Shown here in pieces: positions 1 to 8,790 of a stretch of 64,000 nucleotides of DNA. Both the position numbers and the translations under genes were made by a program. The DNA is from CALHVX01 sp039198065. Lineage in GTDB: Bacteria; Pseudomonadota; Gammaproteobacteria; Pseudomonadales; Azotimanducaceae. The notes beneath the pieces were generated by a model, which searched no databases, was not told where the DNA came from, and saw nothing but the letters and a program-made list of their open reading frames with translations. Location: NCBI GenBank assembly GCA_039198065.1, contig JBCCTU010000005.1:62001-126000 (forward strand). The letters are read 5' to 3'. How positions within the stretch are numbered: position 1 is the stretch's first letter; every line of letters begins with the position of its first letter.

Positions 1-1106
1 TGGCGGAGCGGTTGGCAAGCGCGACCCAGGCGGGGGACGAGCTCGGGTGCAGCTTCGCGGTTCGTCAGGCGGGCACTCTCCGCTTTGTCGGCTGGGCCGG
101 CTGGCAGGATCGTGAAAAAAGCGTTCCTTGGCAGGAGGATACTCTGTGTTGCTGTTTCTCGGTGACCAAGGCGCTGGCCAGCCTGGTGGTACTGAACGTC
201 GTCGCCGAAGGACACGTGGGTTTGGAAGACCCGATTGCTCGCTACTGGCATGACTTTGCTCAAGCGGGCAAAGCGAACATCACGCTGCGCCAGGTGTTGA
301 GCCACCAGTCCGGCGTCGTCGGTTGTCGGACATCTCTTGCCGTCGACGACTACCTCAGGAGCGTTGGCATGGCCACGGCGCTCGCCGCGGAGCCACCCTG
401 GTGGCCGCCGGGCACGCAGCACGGGTATCACGCCCGTAGCTTCGGGCTGATCCTCGATCGGCTTCTCCAGGAAGCGACCGGGCAAGCGCTCGACCGCTGG
501 CTGGCGCGCTTCGTCGAGCACGCCTACGGGGTACACCTAGGGCTTAATGCAGAAGCAGACCTGGCGCGGTGCACGCCACTGTTGCCGCCGCGCGCTACGG
601 CGGAGGAACTCAAGGCGTTGCCCGAAGACACCTGGGAAATGCTTCGTGCGATGGCGGACCCTCGTACACCAACAGGTGCTGCGTTTCTAAATCCGCGTCT
701 GCCCCGCACCTACATGAATCAACGCGCATTCCGCACGGCAATGCTGCCGTCGTCAAACGCCCACGCAACGACGGCAGAGCTAGTCACGACCTTTGCAGAA
801 CTGTACGCGCGCCTGCCGTCATCGCTGCAGCGTGATGCCGCGACCGTGCACGCCTACGGTCAGGATCAGGTGTTGCTCACCCAAACGGCGTTTGGACTAG
901 GACTCATGTTGAAACAGCCCGACCAGCCCGCACCGCTGGGGCCCGGTACGATCGGCCATGTTGGGTCCGGCGGAGCGGTGCTGTTTCATCAACCGGAAGC
1001 TGAACTTACCGTCGCCTTCCTGGGAAACCGCATGCGCCCCGGGGTCATGCACTGGGGGCCGACGGCTGAGGCGTTGATGGCAGAGACGATGACGCTCATC
1101 CGATAG
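1..1106 (+). CDS. Serine beta-lactamase-fold hydrolase (class C/EstB-like), 5' end cut by the window
   Basis: This is a beta-lactamase-related serine hydrolase; members act as esterases, D-aminopeptidases or lactamases. The nucleophile motif SxxK is visible as S-V-T-K about 50 residues from the first in-window start codon (TTG at 12). A Tyr of the YxN-type motif sits about 90 residues later (Y-H-A), and a C-terminal H-V-G takes the place of KTG. This is the EstB/class C arrangement. The frame is open to the left edge (codons gcg-gag-cgg before the TTG), so the true start is probably outside the window. Its last bases overlap by 11 bp the end of the histidine kinase on the other strand. The substrate cannot be told from sequence. 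Confidence 0.8.
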   Translation, partial: AERLASATQAGDELGCSFAVRQAGTLRFVGWAGWQDREKSVPWQEDTLCCCFSVTKALASLVVLNVVAEGHVGLEDPIARYWHDFAQAGKANITLRQVLSHQSGVVGCRTSLAVDDYLRSVGMATALAAEPPWWPPGTQHGYHARSFGLILDRLLQEATGQALDRWLARFVEHAYGVHLGLNAEADLARCTPLLPPRATAEELKALPEDTWEMLRAMADPRTPTGAAFLNPRLPRTYMNQRAFRTAMLPSSNAHATTAELVTTFAELYARLPSSLQRDAATVHAYGQDQVLLTQTAFGLGLMLKQPDQPAPLGPGTIGHVGSGGAVLFHQPEAELTVAFLGNRMRPGVMHWGPTAEALMAETMTLIR

Positions 1107-2496
1107 CCGGCTGGGGGTTGATCTGCGACGGTTCCTGCAGAACGGGAAAGAGCAACCGGAACTCGCTGAAGCTTTCGCCATCGCTGTGACATTCGATGCC
1201 CCCGCCGAGCGTTTCCATAGCCAAGCGACAGAAGCTGAGCCCGATCCCGGCACCTTGCCCCAGACCCTGAGTGGTATAGAACCGCTCAAAAATCCGGCGC
1301 TGATCAGCCTTTGAGATGCCGGAACCAGAATCAATGACCTGGAGTACGTCCCGGTTGCCCTGACGACTTGAGCGGATCAGCACGCGTGGCTCATCAGCAC
1401 CGGACGCAAATCGAATTCCGTTCTTGATCAGGTTGAAGAGCACGTGCACGACCAGAATTGGCGGCGCGTTGATCCTGAAATCGTACTCGACGTCAGCGCT
1501 CGTCATCTGGCGCTCAAAATCGTTGTTGAACGGAAAGCGCCGAACGGCCTCACGAACGCAGTCCGCCGCGCTGCAGTACTCCGTACGATCCATCCCGAGC
1601 GGGTTTTCCGAAGTAGACATCATCAGCATGTCGATAATCGTGTGCGAGAACTCGACCTCATTGAGAATGCGGCCTGTGTTCGTCGCGAGGGCTCGCAGTT
1701 GTCTTGGCGTTAGCGGGTTCTCCACTTCACCGCGGGCAACCGACTGTTCGTAATGTTCGATCACCTGAGGCAGGTTTGCTTCGGAGTTGTTTGCGAAGTT
1801 GCGAATGGAGGCTAGGGGCGTGCGTAGTTCGTGTGCGACGTTGGTGCCGATGCGGGAGGCTACAGCGAATTTTTCTTGGTCAACCAAGTCCGACTTGCGA
1901 TCGAATAACGCGCCAAAAAAAACTGCCGTAGCGAACGCTGAAATAGGATAGATGGAAACGCTTTTGAGCGCTGCCGCAGCCTCAGGAAACAGACATACAG
2001 TTAACGCAAGAGAAAGAACGGTCCCAACCGTCCAGAAAGGGACAACCAGCCATAGTCGACTAATCAACTGCACGTGTAAAAACGTGGCAACCAAAAACTG
2101 AATCATCCAAAAGTCGTTCAGCTTTTCTGAATCAGATACAAGTGCTGCATTGATGAAAAGCATCAAACCGAACATGAACGGGAAAACTAGCGTACAGGCG
2201 ATAATCCAGTAGGTCGGCCATACCTTGGGATTTACTCGGCTTAGGCGGGTTTTCCTGATAGCAATCGGAACTATCAGTAAAGCTGCGGTGATACGAAGCG
2301 GAAGTGTGTTGAATTCACTTTCCCCGACGGCGGAATCGAAGAAGGCGAAAACAGCCAGCGCTGGCGAAAAAAACGCAAGGGTTTTTACATGATGCTGGTT
2401 TAGCTTAAAGCTCTTTTCTGCCTCGAGGTGGAAGGCTTTGCGAAACCTCTCGCCGCTAGATGGGATTGCAACGTTGGACAACTCACCGGTCCTCAA
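1096..2496 (-). CDS. Membrane sensor histidine kinase, CqsS/LqsS-like architecture
   Basis: This 466-aa protein has an N-terminal block of about six hydrophobic segments (residues ~38-200) with no periplasmic domain. The kinase core follows: H-box V-A-H-E-L-R-T-P-L with His222, an N-box around 345 (N-L-I-K-N-G), and G-boxes D-S-G-S-G and G-I-G-L-S. There is no receiver domain. The wording around the H-box and the multi-TM sensor resemble the quorum-sensing kinases CqsS/LqsS that detect small hydrophobic autoinducers; this is family resemblance, not proof. No response regulator lies next to it. It is divergent from the cyclase/PilZ-acyltransferase/exporter run with about 190 bp between, so it may be the receptor for a product of that run (inference). 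Confidence 0.85.
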   Translation of the reverse strand: MRTGELSNVAIPSSGERFRKAFHLEAEKSFKLNQHHVKTLAFFSPALAVFAFFDSAVGESEFNTLPLRITAALLIVPIAIRKTRLSRVNPKVWPTYWIIACTLVFPFMFGLMLFINAALVSDSEKLNDFWMIQFLVATFLHVQLISRLWLVVPFWTVGTVLSLALTVCLFPEAAAALKSVSIYPISAFATAVFFGALFDRKSDLVDQEKFAVASRIGTNVAHELRTPLASIRNFANNSEANLPQVIEHYEQSVARGEVENPLTPRQLRALATNTGRILNEVEFSHTIIDMLMMSTSENPLGMDRTEYCSAADCVREAVRRFPFNNDFERQMTSADVEYDFRINAPPILVVHVLFNLIKNGIRFASGADEPRVLIRSSRQGNRDVLQVIDSGSGISKADQRRIFERFYTTQGLGQGAGIGLSFCRLAMETLGGGIECHSDGESFSEFRLLFPVLQEPSQINPQPAIG

Positions 2497-2685
2497 ACAG
2501 TAAACGCAAGTTCGATGACAGAATCTAAGTCAATTCGCTGCCTGGCGACACTGGTTTGTACGGCTGGTTAGATTGACGGCGTACTACCAATTGCCGGGCT
2601 TTTGCGATTGGCGTCACAGATGACTAGTTGAAGTTAAATTCTCGGTGCCTTCCGAAAATCCCACGTATATCATGCAGTTGGACGC

Positions 2686-4161
2686 GTGGAATTACTCCAC
2701 TTTTTTGTTTTCGGCGAGGCTATGACGGCGCTCGATTCCCTACTATCGTGGTTGTTTCCCAAAGCACTTATCGAGGGAACCCCTTGGTTAGTGATGTGGG
2801 AGGAACGCGATCGATCCGCGTTTCTCTCCACCAATCGTCTTCTCCTGCCCTTCATTGCGATCGCCTATATAGCGCACATTTGGTTCTACGACATTCCAAA
2901 TTCTCTTGAGCCTATGGAGGGATGGGTCGCGTTTCGAATCAGCACTGCTGCGTGTGCGTGTTTTGTTTTGGGGTTGTACGCAACGGCGTTCAGAAGATCT
3001 CGGTTCGTACGGTTGCCGGCCCTGGTGTTCTACTGGGCAATTTGCCAATCCCAAGCCGTCGTGTGGTTGGTTCACGGAAGAGAGAGCTGGGTTTTCTGCT
3101 TTATCCTACTAGTTGCATCCGTCTTAGCTCTGCGGATGTCAGCATTGAACAGCCTGATCTTCGTACTGTTCACTGTTTCAACACAGTCGATCGTACTTCT
3201 TACAGGAGACTTCCCGACAAGCTACATCTTTACGGGTACGGTTACAGTGTGCGCCATCACTCTGATCGTGCGGTCGACATACAAGTCCGAAGTAGAGAAC
3301 TTCTTGCTCAATCAGCGAAACGTTGCTGCTCAAAAGCAAATCATTGAGCTAAACATCGATTTCGCCGAGCGAATTCGTGCGTTTATTCCGAAAGTGATTT
3401 CAAAGCGAATTCAGCGGTGTATCGAAGCTGAAGGGAAGTCTGTGCTGGAAGCGTCCATCGATGTTATGCAACCACGAAGACGCGATGTAGCTTGTTTATT
3501 CAGTGACATCAGGGGATTTACTGAAAACTCAAAGAACCTAGAGTCCTTCGTTAAGGATGGAGTCATACCAGAGGTCCGCGCGGGGACGGAGATAGTTGAG
3601 TCACTCGAGGGCGTACCAAGAAAAATTGGCGATCTTCTATTCGCTTACTTCGATGACGATTCTGCGCGTTCAAACGTGATGAATGCAGCCATCGCCGCAG
3701 TTGAACTCGCTAACTTGAACAAAGACATGAACCTGTCTGGTGGTGGACAGTTCGTAAAGCGATTCGTCCTATTGTCCTTTGGAGAAGCTGTCGTAGGTAA
3801 CTTGGGAGGGTCGAGCTCCTCAGTAGAGATCACCGCGTTGGGAACTCCGGTTAACCTGTTAAGTCGCGTTGATGAAGCCACCAAGCAGATCGAGAGCATC
3901 GTCGGGCTAGAGAGTGGGGATATTCTTCTTACTGAGCGTTTCGCGGAGCTGCTCTTGTCGTTCGCTTCCCAAGTTCGATTACAGAAAATTTTGCTTCATC
4001 ACGTTGGAGTGTCTCTTAGAAACTTTCCGGAAGAGACTGTTCTGTACAAGATGTCCCCAACGCGGGCGAACGAGGTAGCATTAAAGAGCACTGGTGGCGA
4101 CAAGGCGCTAGCCAATGAAAGAGACCGCCAGCCAGAAGCGCGAGAGCAGGCTTTTGCGTAG
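2686..4161 (+). CDS. Membrane class III adenylate/guanylate cyclase
   Basis: A membrane domain of about six segments (residues ~50-195) is followed by a helical linker and a class III nucleotide cyclase homology domain (~265-430). The first metal Asp is D274 in F-S-D-I-R-G-F-T and the second is D316 in K-I-G-D. The transition-state Asn/Arg pair is present as N390...R394 in the motif P-V-N-L-L-S-R. The catalytic set looks complete, so it should make cAMP or cGMP; which one is not decidable here. The start is GTG 2686; ATG 2722 is an alternative. Its stop overlaps the GTG of the next gene by one base (TAGTG), so the two are translationally coupled. Confidence 0.82.
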   Translation: MELLHFFVFGEAMTALDSLLSWLFPKALIEGTPWLVMWEERDRSAFLSTNRLLLPFIAIAYIAHIWFYDIPNSLEPMEGWVAFRISTAACACFVLGLYATAFRRSRFVRLPALVFYWAICQSQAVVWLVHGRESWVFCFILLVASVLALRMSALNSLIFVLFTVSTQSIVLLTGDFPTSYIFTGTVTVCAITLIVRSTYKSEVENFLLNQRNVAAQKQIIELNIDFAERIRAFIPKVISKRIQRCIEAEGKSVLEASIDVMQPRRRDVACLFSDIRGFTENSKNLESFVKDGVIPEVRAGTEIVESLEGVPRKIGDLLFAYFDDDSARSNVMNAAIAAVELANLNKDMNLSGGGQFVKRFVLLSFGEAVVGNLGGSSSSVEITALGTPVNLLSRVDEATKQIESIVGLESGDILLTERFAELLLSFASQVRLQKILLHHVGVSLRNFPEETVLYKMSPTRANEVALKSTGGDKALANERDRQPEAREQAFA

Positions 4162-5603
4162 TGTCGGACTCGCTGACTCCCGTTCATTCTAAAATAGTTC
4201 CCGCTGAAATCAGATCTCAGGATCGAATTCTGGCAAGAATTCGAAACAAGGCTCTAGGCAGCGAGCTCGTTGATGTGCAGAGCTGGAGGCTATCTCCCCT
4301 CGGAATTGAAGTAGTTGAACCTTCGGGACTTAGCTTGGAGCTTTGCGCAGGAGCGCTTGTTGAGATTGAGGTTCTAATTGCGGGCCGGCGGACAACCCAC
4401 GACGGCATAGTAGTTGATCGGTTTCGGGGCGAGACCGACGTTCAATTGATTGGAATCCGCTTTGTCTCTGAAGAGGAAGAGACAACGGGCGACCGTAGAG
4501 CCGGGACGCGTTGGTTGTGCAATGAGACCTATTTCCCAACATGCATGGCTGCAACTCCTGGCCGGTTTGATGACTTCATGTATTTCCAGGTGCGCGACGT
4601 TTCCGAGTCTGGATTGCAGTTGACCACGAGCCTTCGAAACAAGTTCCTAGTGCCTGGGATGCGATTTGAGCTAACGGCCGTCTTTCCAATGGGCAGCGTT
4701 GCGCCCATTTCAGTCGTCGTCGCGCGGGTTGGCGTTGTTTCTATTGCTGGTCATGATCGGTTGGTTGTGGGCGCAGAGTTTCAAGATCTGTCTACGCCCA
4801 GCAGGCAGGCGATTGGGCAGTATCTCCTGCAGTTCAGCCTATCGAGAGTCAGCAGCCGAGAGCTAAAGGCAGCAGGGTTTTTCCCGACGTCTATCGCAAG
4901 TGGAATTGATTTCTTCAGCGTCAAGACAGCAAGCGATTATCAGGCCGTTCTTCAGCTACGTTTTCGAGCGCATGCGGAGTCTGGAAATACAAAAGATGAT
5001 GTAACGCCTGAGATGATGGGCGATAGAACCGATGCTGCTTCCCGTGTGCTTGCGGGTTCCTACAAAGGGCGAGTCGTCGCGACTGCCAGACTTCAGTTTT
5101 CCGACTTCAACGATCTCTTACTTGAGTCAGGTGAGAGCTGTTGGCCAGAAGCGTTGCCCAAGAAGTATGAAATGATAGAGGTCTCCAGGCTGGCTACGGA
5201 CCCAGAGTTCAGATCGGGCGATTTGCTTCTAGCGCTAGTAAAAGTCTGCACTTCGAACGTTGTCCAGCGTGATAGACCATGGGTGGTGATTTCATGTCTT
5301 GACGAAATGGTGCCTTTCTACGAAAAGTTGGGATTTAAGCGTTCGGGCGTAAGGCATAAAGAGAGCCTTTGGAAGGACGGCAAAATCCTCAACGTTCTCG
5401 TCGCTAACTCATTTGACGCGGTTCAGGGAAAGGGCGTGGATGCCGTTTACTGGGTTATGGTGTATAAGCCGATTGCTGAGCAGCTTATGAGTGCTGGGGT
5501 AATCGTACCGAAAGGGCTCGATCGGCTGCGCATCGCACTCTTTAGATTGGTAAGCCTTCTTCCGTTGCCAGTGCTTAGAAGAAGGCGTCCACGAAAACAC
5601 TAA
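4161..5603 (+). CDS. PilZ domain plus LuxI/FeeM-like N-acyltransferase fusion
   Basis: This 480-aa fusion starts with a degenerate PilZ-like barrel (~20-105). A canonical PilZ c-di-GMP-binding domain follows: R113xxxR117 and D147-V-S-E-S-G151. The C-terminal half (~250-420) has the GNAT/autoinducer-synthase layout of FeeM (N-acyl amino acid synthase) and LuxI. It shows an L-R-F-R segment near 265, a beta-strand with A-T-A-R-L near 310, E340-V-S-R343 matching the conserved E-x-S-R of autoinducer synthases, and F-Y-E-K-L-G-F near 387. The likely reaction is acyl transfer from acyl-ACP or acyl-CoA to an amine or amino acid, gated by c-di-GMP (inference). It sits between a cyclase (1-bp overlap) and an MMPL exporter (12-bp gap). 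An alternative reading is a PEP-CTERM-associated acyltransferase. Confidence 0.72.
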   Translation: MSDSLTPVHSKIVPAEIRSQDRILARIRNKALGSELVDVQSWRLSPLGIEVVEPSGLSLELCAGALVEIEVLIAGRRTTHDGIVVDRFRGETDVQLIGIRFVSEEEETTGDRRAGTRWLCNETYFPTCMAATPGRFDDFMYFQVRDVSESGLQLTTSLRNKFLVPGMRFELTAVFPMGSVAPISVVVARVGVVSIAGHDRLVVGAEFQDLSTPSRQAIGQYLLQFSLSRVSSRELKAAGFFPTSIASGIDFFSVKTASDYQAVLQLRFRAHAESGNTKDDVTPEMMGDRTDAASRVLAGSYKGRVVATARLQFSDFNDLLLESGESCWPEALPKKYEMIEVSRLATDPEFRSGDLLLALVKVCTSNVVQRDRPWVVISCLDEMVPFYEKLGFKRSGVRHKESLWKDGKILNVLVANSFDAVQGKGVDAVYWVMVYKPIAEQLMSAGVIVPKGLDRLRIALFRLVSLLPLPVLRRRRPRKH

Positions 5604-5615
5604 ATTGGCCTCAAG

Positions 5616-7925
5616 TTGTATCGTCTCCAGTTCCTCTTTCTTTTCTTTCTAGTTCTTCTTCTGTTAGTCGGTTTTCTTGGTTTGCCTTCGGTTGAGGTAA
5701 CGGCCAACAACCGAACCTTATTCGGGGGGGATGTCCCGGCTTATCAGAATCTTCTCGCGGCAGAGTCGGACTTTGGCACTGTTTCTGAGGTTGTTTGGTT
5801 AGTCAGCTGCCGCTCTGATAAAGACTGCGAGGACCAAGAGCTATTTAGAAGTTCTCTTGAGTTAGAAAAGAATTTAGAGCGCTATCAAGACGTTAGCGCC
5901 GTCAGTAGCCCGTTTTCTCTCCGGGTCTCTTACGTTGACCAAGACGGCATTGTTCAAACACGGCCTTCACGCAGTCAAAGCTGCATCGATAGCCTGCCTT
6001 GTCAACGCCAGCTAAAAACGATGCTGGATCAGCTCTCGCACAGAGTTGAGTTCTTGAGTGGATCACATGCGCTGTTGAGGGCGTCTGTCGATGTGGAAAG
6101 GAGGTCTAGCGGCTCAGTCTTGTTGCTTGCGAAGCAGTTTACCGACGTCGAGAACCGATTAGAAAAAATGTACGAGTCGTTAGACATCGCCCATACAGGC
6201 GCGGTACCGATGATGCATGCGTTTTACGAGGCATCAAGTAACGATTTTTCTCGGCTTGGTATCGGGTTGGCCCTGGTACTTCTGTTTGTGGCCTCCCTTG
6301 TTTTTCGAAGCTTTCTGGTTTCTGTTTTCTTTTTATGTCAATCCCTACTAGGTGTTGTTGTTTCAATAGGAGCAATTGGCCTTTTCGGCATCACGATCAA
6401 TTCTGCGACGTCAGTTGTTCCTCTTGTCGTACTGACGCTAGGCGTGGCCTCCAGCGTGCACGTTTATGTGGATTTTGTTCGTAAACCCGACCAGCTTGAA
6501 ACTAGGAGGCAGCGGATCCACCGCGCCGTGTGGGGTAACGCAAAGGGTATTACCCTGGCTACCGCTACATCATGTGTTGGATTGTGTTCATTGCTCTTTG
6601 TCAGTAGCCCTGCTTTACAGCAGCTGGGTGCTTTTTCGTCCCTGGGTTTGCTGACTACTTATCTATTCGGGTTCTCTGTTCTGCCTTGGCTATTGCTGGC
6701 CGTTAAAGAGCCAAAGCAAGGCGTCTTGTTGGCTCAACTAAGACTGTATTCGAACGCGCTAGCCCGAAGGGTTGAGGCCTCTGGTGGAAGCGGACTCGTC
6801 TTAGTTGTTCTTTTACTTTTGGCAATCCCTGGACCCCTGTTCACTGGCTTCAATGAAGACTTTGTTGATTACTTTGCGCCTGAGAACGAGTTTAGGGAGG
6901 CTACAAAACGCATCGAAGAGTTTGCGCATACCCCTTATACGCTGGATGTTTCGATTAGAAATGGACAGCGCGGCCAAGCCCTTGACGCACTAGTTTACTC
7001 GTTTGTAGGCGAGGTCTCGCGTGAGCTGAGAGAGAATCCTGCGGTGGTAAACGTTCGGTCTGTAACTGACCTTCTAGAGTCGTCTGCGGCCATCTTTGGG
7101 GATGAAGTCGACATCACACAGGGCGTCGAGCAGCGCTTGCTGTTGCTAGAGTTTGGTTTGGAAGAAGGCGAATCGCTGTCTCCGTTGATCAGTGATTCGC
7201 GTGACGCTATGCGGGTGTCAGTTCTCCTTAATGTCTCCGGTGCTGCCGACATTCAGCGAGTATCGTCGGAAGTCTTGAGTGTGTTTTCTAATGCAATGAA
7301 CGATTGCTGTCCCGAAACTACGGTTACTGTTTCAGGTGAAGGGCTTGTGTCTGCTGACTTTTCTGTTCAAGGCTCTCGCGAGTTGGTTTACGGCGTTGGA
7401 CTAAGTTGGATTCTTGTTTTCGCGTTGATTTCTTCGATAACCCGAAGTATTCGGTTAGGTGTGCTCGTAGTGTTGGCATCGATCGTGCCACTAGCAGCGG
7501 GGCTTTCACTTTTGGGAGTCTTTACAGGGACGTATGGATTAACATCGATGCTTGTGGCTGCAGTCACGCTAGGGGTCGTGATCGACGACGTAGTTCACTT
7601 TGTAGTCAGGGCCCACTACGGATCTGTTGGGCTTCGTCTTTCAAGTGCTGAGGCGGCTTCTTATGCGGTTCATCGAGTTGGGCCGGCAGTCATCGCGTCA
7701 TCGCTCGCGCTTGTTCTTGGATTTATGGTTTTGCTTGCTTCCGAATTCCAAGTAAATCGTGAGTTTGGGCTGGGCGTTGTTATTGTGGTTATTGGAGCCT
7801 TGGTTGCTTCTTTGATTGCTGCGCCCAAGCTGTTAGTGTTGCTGCTTGACAGTCCGGGGGATTTGCATGGCTGCTCTGGAGAAGACGGAAGCAGCCAGGG
7901 AACGGCGGCTAGCAGGGAGCATTGA
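5616..7925 (+). CDS. MMPL/RND-family exporter (HAE3-like)
   Basis: This 769-aa membrane protein has two repeats of one TM helix, a large periplasmic loop, and a bundle of five TM helices. The first bundle is at ~205-365 and the second at ~590-745. The proton-relay type motif V-I-D-D-V-V-H-F near residue 655 is typical of hydrophobe/MMPL transporters. The first periplasmic loop has several Cys residues (C-R-S-D-K-D-C and C-I-D-S-L-P-C), probably disulfides. The family moves lipids, hopanoids and acylated small molecules. Immediately following an acyltransferase, its plausible job is export of the acylated product. The only start available after the upstream stop is TTG 5616. The next gene starts inside its 3' end. 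Confidence 0.85.
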   Translation: MYRLQFLFLFFLVLLLLVGFLGLPSVEVTANNRTLFGGDVPAYQNLLAAESDFGTVSEVVWLVSCRSDKDCEDQELFRSSLELEKNLERYQDVSAVSSPFSLRVSYVDQDGIVQTRPSRSQSCIDSLPCQRQLKTMLDQLSHRVEFLSGSHALLRASVDVERRSSGSVLLLAKQFTDVENRLEKMYESLDIAHTGAVPMMHAFYEASSNDFSRLGIGLALVLLFVASLVFRSFLVSVFFLCQSLLGVVVSIGAIGLFGITINSATSVVPLVVLTLGVASSVHVYVDFVRKPDQLETRRQRIHRAVWGNAKGITLATATSCVGLCSLLFVSSPALQQLGAFSSLGLLTTYLFGFSVLPWLLLAVKEPKQGVLLAQLRLYSNALARRVEASGGSGLVLVVLLLLAIPGPLFTGFNEDFVDYFAPENEFREATKRIEEFAHTPYTLDVSIRNGQRGQALDALVYSFVGEVSRELRENPAVVNVRSVTDLLESSAAIFGDEVDITQGVEQRLLLLEFGLEEGESLSPLISDSRDAMRVSVLLNVSGAADIQRVSSEVLSVFSNAMNDCCPETTVTVSGEGLVSADFSVQGSRELVYGVGLSWILVFALISSITRSIRLGVLVVLASIVPLAAGLSLLGVFTGTYGLTSMLVAAVTLGVVIDDVVHFVVRAHYGSVGLRLSSAEAASYAVHRVGPAVIASSLALVLGFMVLLASEFQVNREFGLGVVIVVIGALVASLIAAPKLLVLLLDSPGDLHGCSGEDGSSQGTAASREH

Positions 7926-8622
7926 GTGGGGAGACTACGCGCGTAGCTATGACGTGATGGCGAAGTACAACTTAGAGTACTTAGCCAACATGGAAATGGC
8001 CGAGCGAGTCATTACGCAGCAGTTTCCTGGCAAAACAGTGACGATATGTGATATCGCGGCTGGCACGGGAAATTATATTAACTTTTTGTTAAGCCGCGGT
8101 CTTCTTCACTCAGCAACACACATCGACGCGAGTCTCGCAATGAACGCGATTGCGCTGGAGAAATACTCAGCTTTTGATTCAGTAGCCGTGGATGTGAGAA
8201 CTGAGCCAGCTGAGGCCCTATCTTTTTTAGAGGAGATTTACGACGTATACCTATGTTGTAACGCGCTCTACGCGATTGCGGAACGTGACTCAGTTGTCCG
8301 AGCAATCACGCGTTCAATGGGCGCGCATTCAGTAGTTCTTGCAATCGATTTCGGTCGCGAAATGAAAACAGCAGACTGGACGCTGCCACTACTTAACGCG
8401 GCGTTTTCCAAATCCGGTTTTCGCGGCGTTGCTGAGCTGCTTGCGTCCAGCAGAGAGATTGCTCGCCACAACCGACATGGCGGCGACGTTCAGAAGAGCG
8501 GTGGGTACTGGCTTCATGATCTTTCTGAGTTTACAGATCTCTTTGTGTCGAACGGCCTAGATCTGATTGAAGCTGGTGTCTGCTACAGAGGGTACTGCGA
8601 CTATGTTGTCGCGAGACGGTGA
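7867..8622 (+). CDS. Class I SAM-dependent methyltransferase
   Basis: A 251-aa Rossmann methyltransferase. Motif I is D-I-A-A-G-T-G-N-Y near residue 63; the acidic residue after beta-2 is in T-H-I-D-A-S; motif IV is C-C-N-A-L-Y. ATG 7867 is chosen because a GGGGG ribosome site lies six bases upstream; a TTG at 7846 is also open. It begins 58 bp inside the exporter gene, so it belongs to the same operon. The substrate is unknown. By position it could methylate, for example esterify, the product of the acyltransferase. A Trp- and His-rich C-terminal half does not match any specific subfamily I recognise. Confidence 0.8.
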   Translation: MAALEKTEAARERRLAGSIEWGDYARSYDVMAKYNLEYLANMEMAERVITQQFPGKTVTICDIAAGTGNYINFLLSRGLLHSATHIDASLAMNAIALEKYSAFDSVAVDVRTEPAEALSFLEEIYDVYLCCNALYAIAERDSVVRAITRSMGAHSVVLAIDFGREMKTADWTLPLLNAAFSKSGFRGVAELLASSREIARHNRHGGDVQKSGGYWLHDLSEFTDLFVSNGLDLIEAGVCYRGYCDYVVARR

Positions 8623-8790
8623 CGCTCGGGAGTGTTTTCCCATCACCACCTGCCTGTTCGATGTTCTTTACTTTTTTCGATGATCGCCTGCCTCTCGAGT
8701 GTGGCCCCGATCAACAGATGTAAATGCGGGTGGTTCGATCTGGATAGGTTGGCTTGCAACTTTCTGAGCGCTTGAGGTTTCTCTTTTTCG

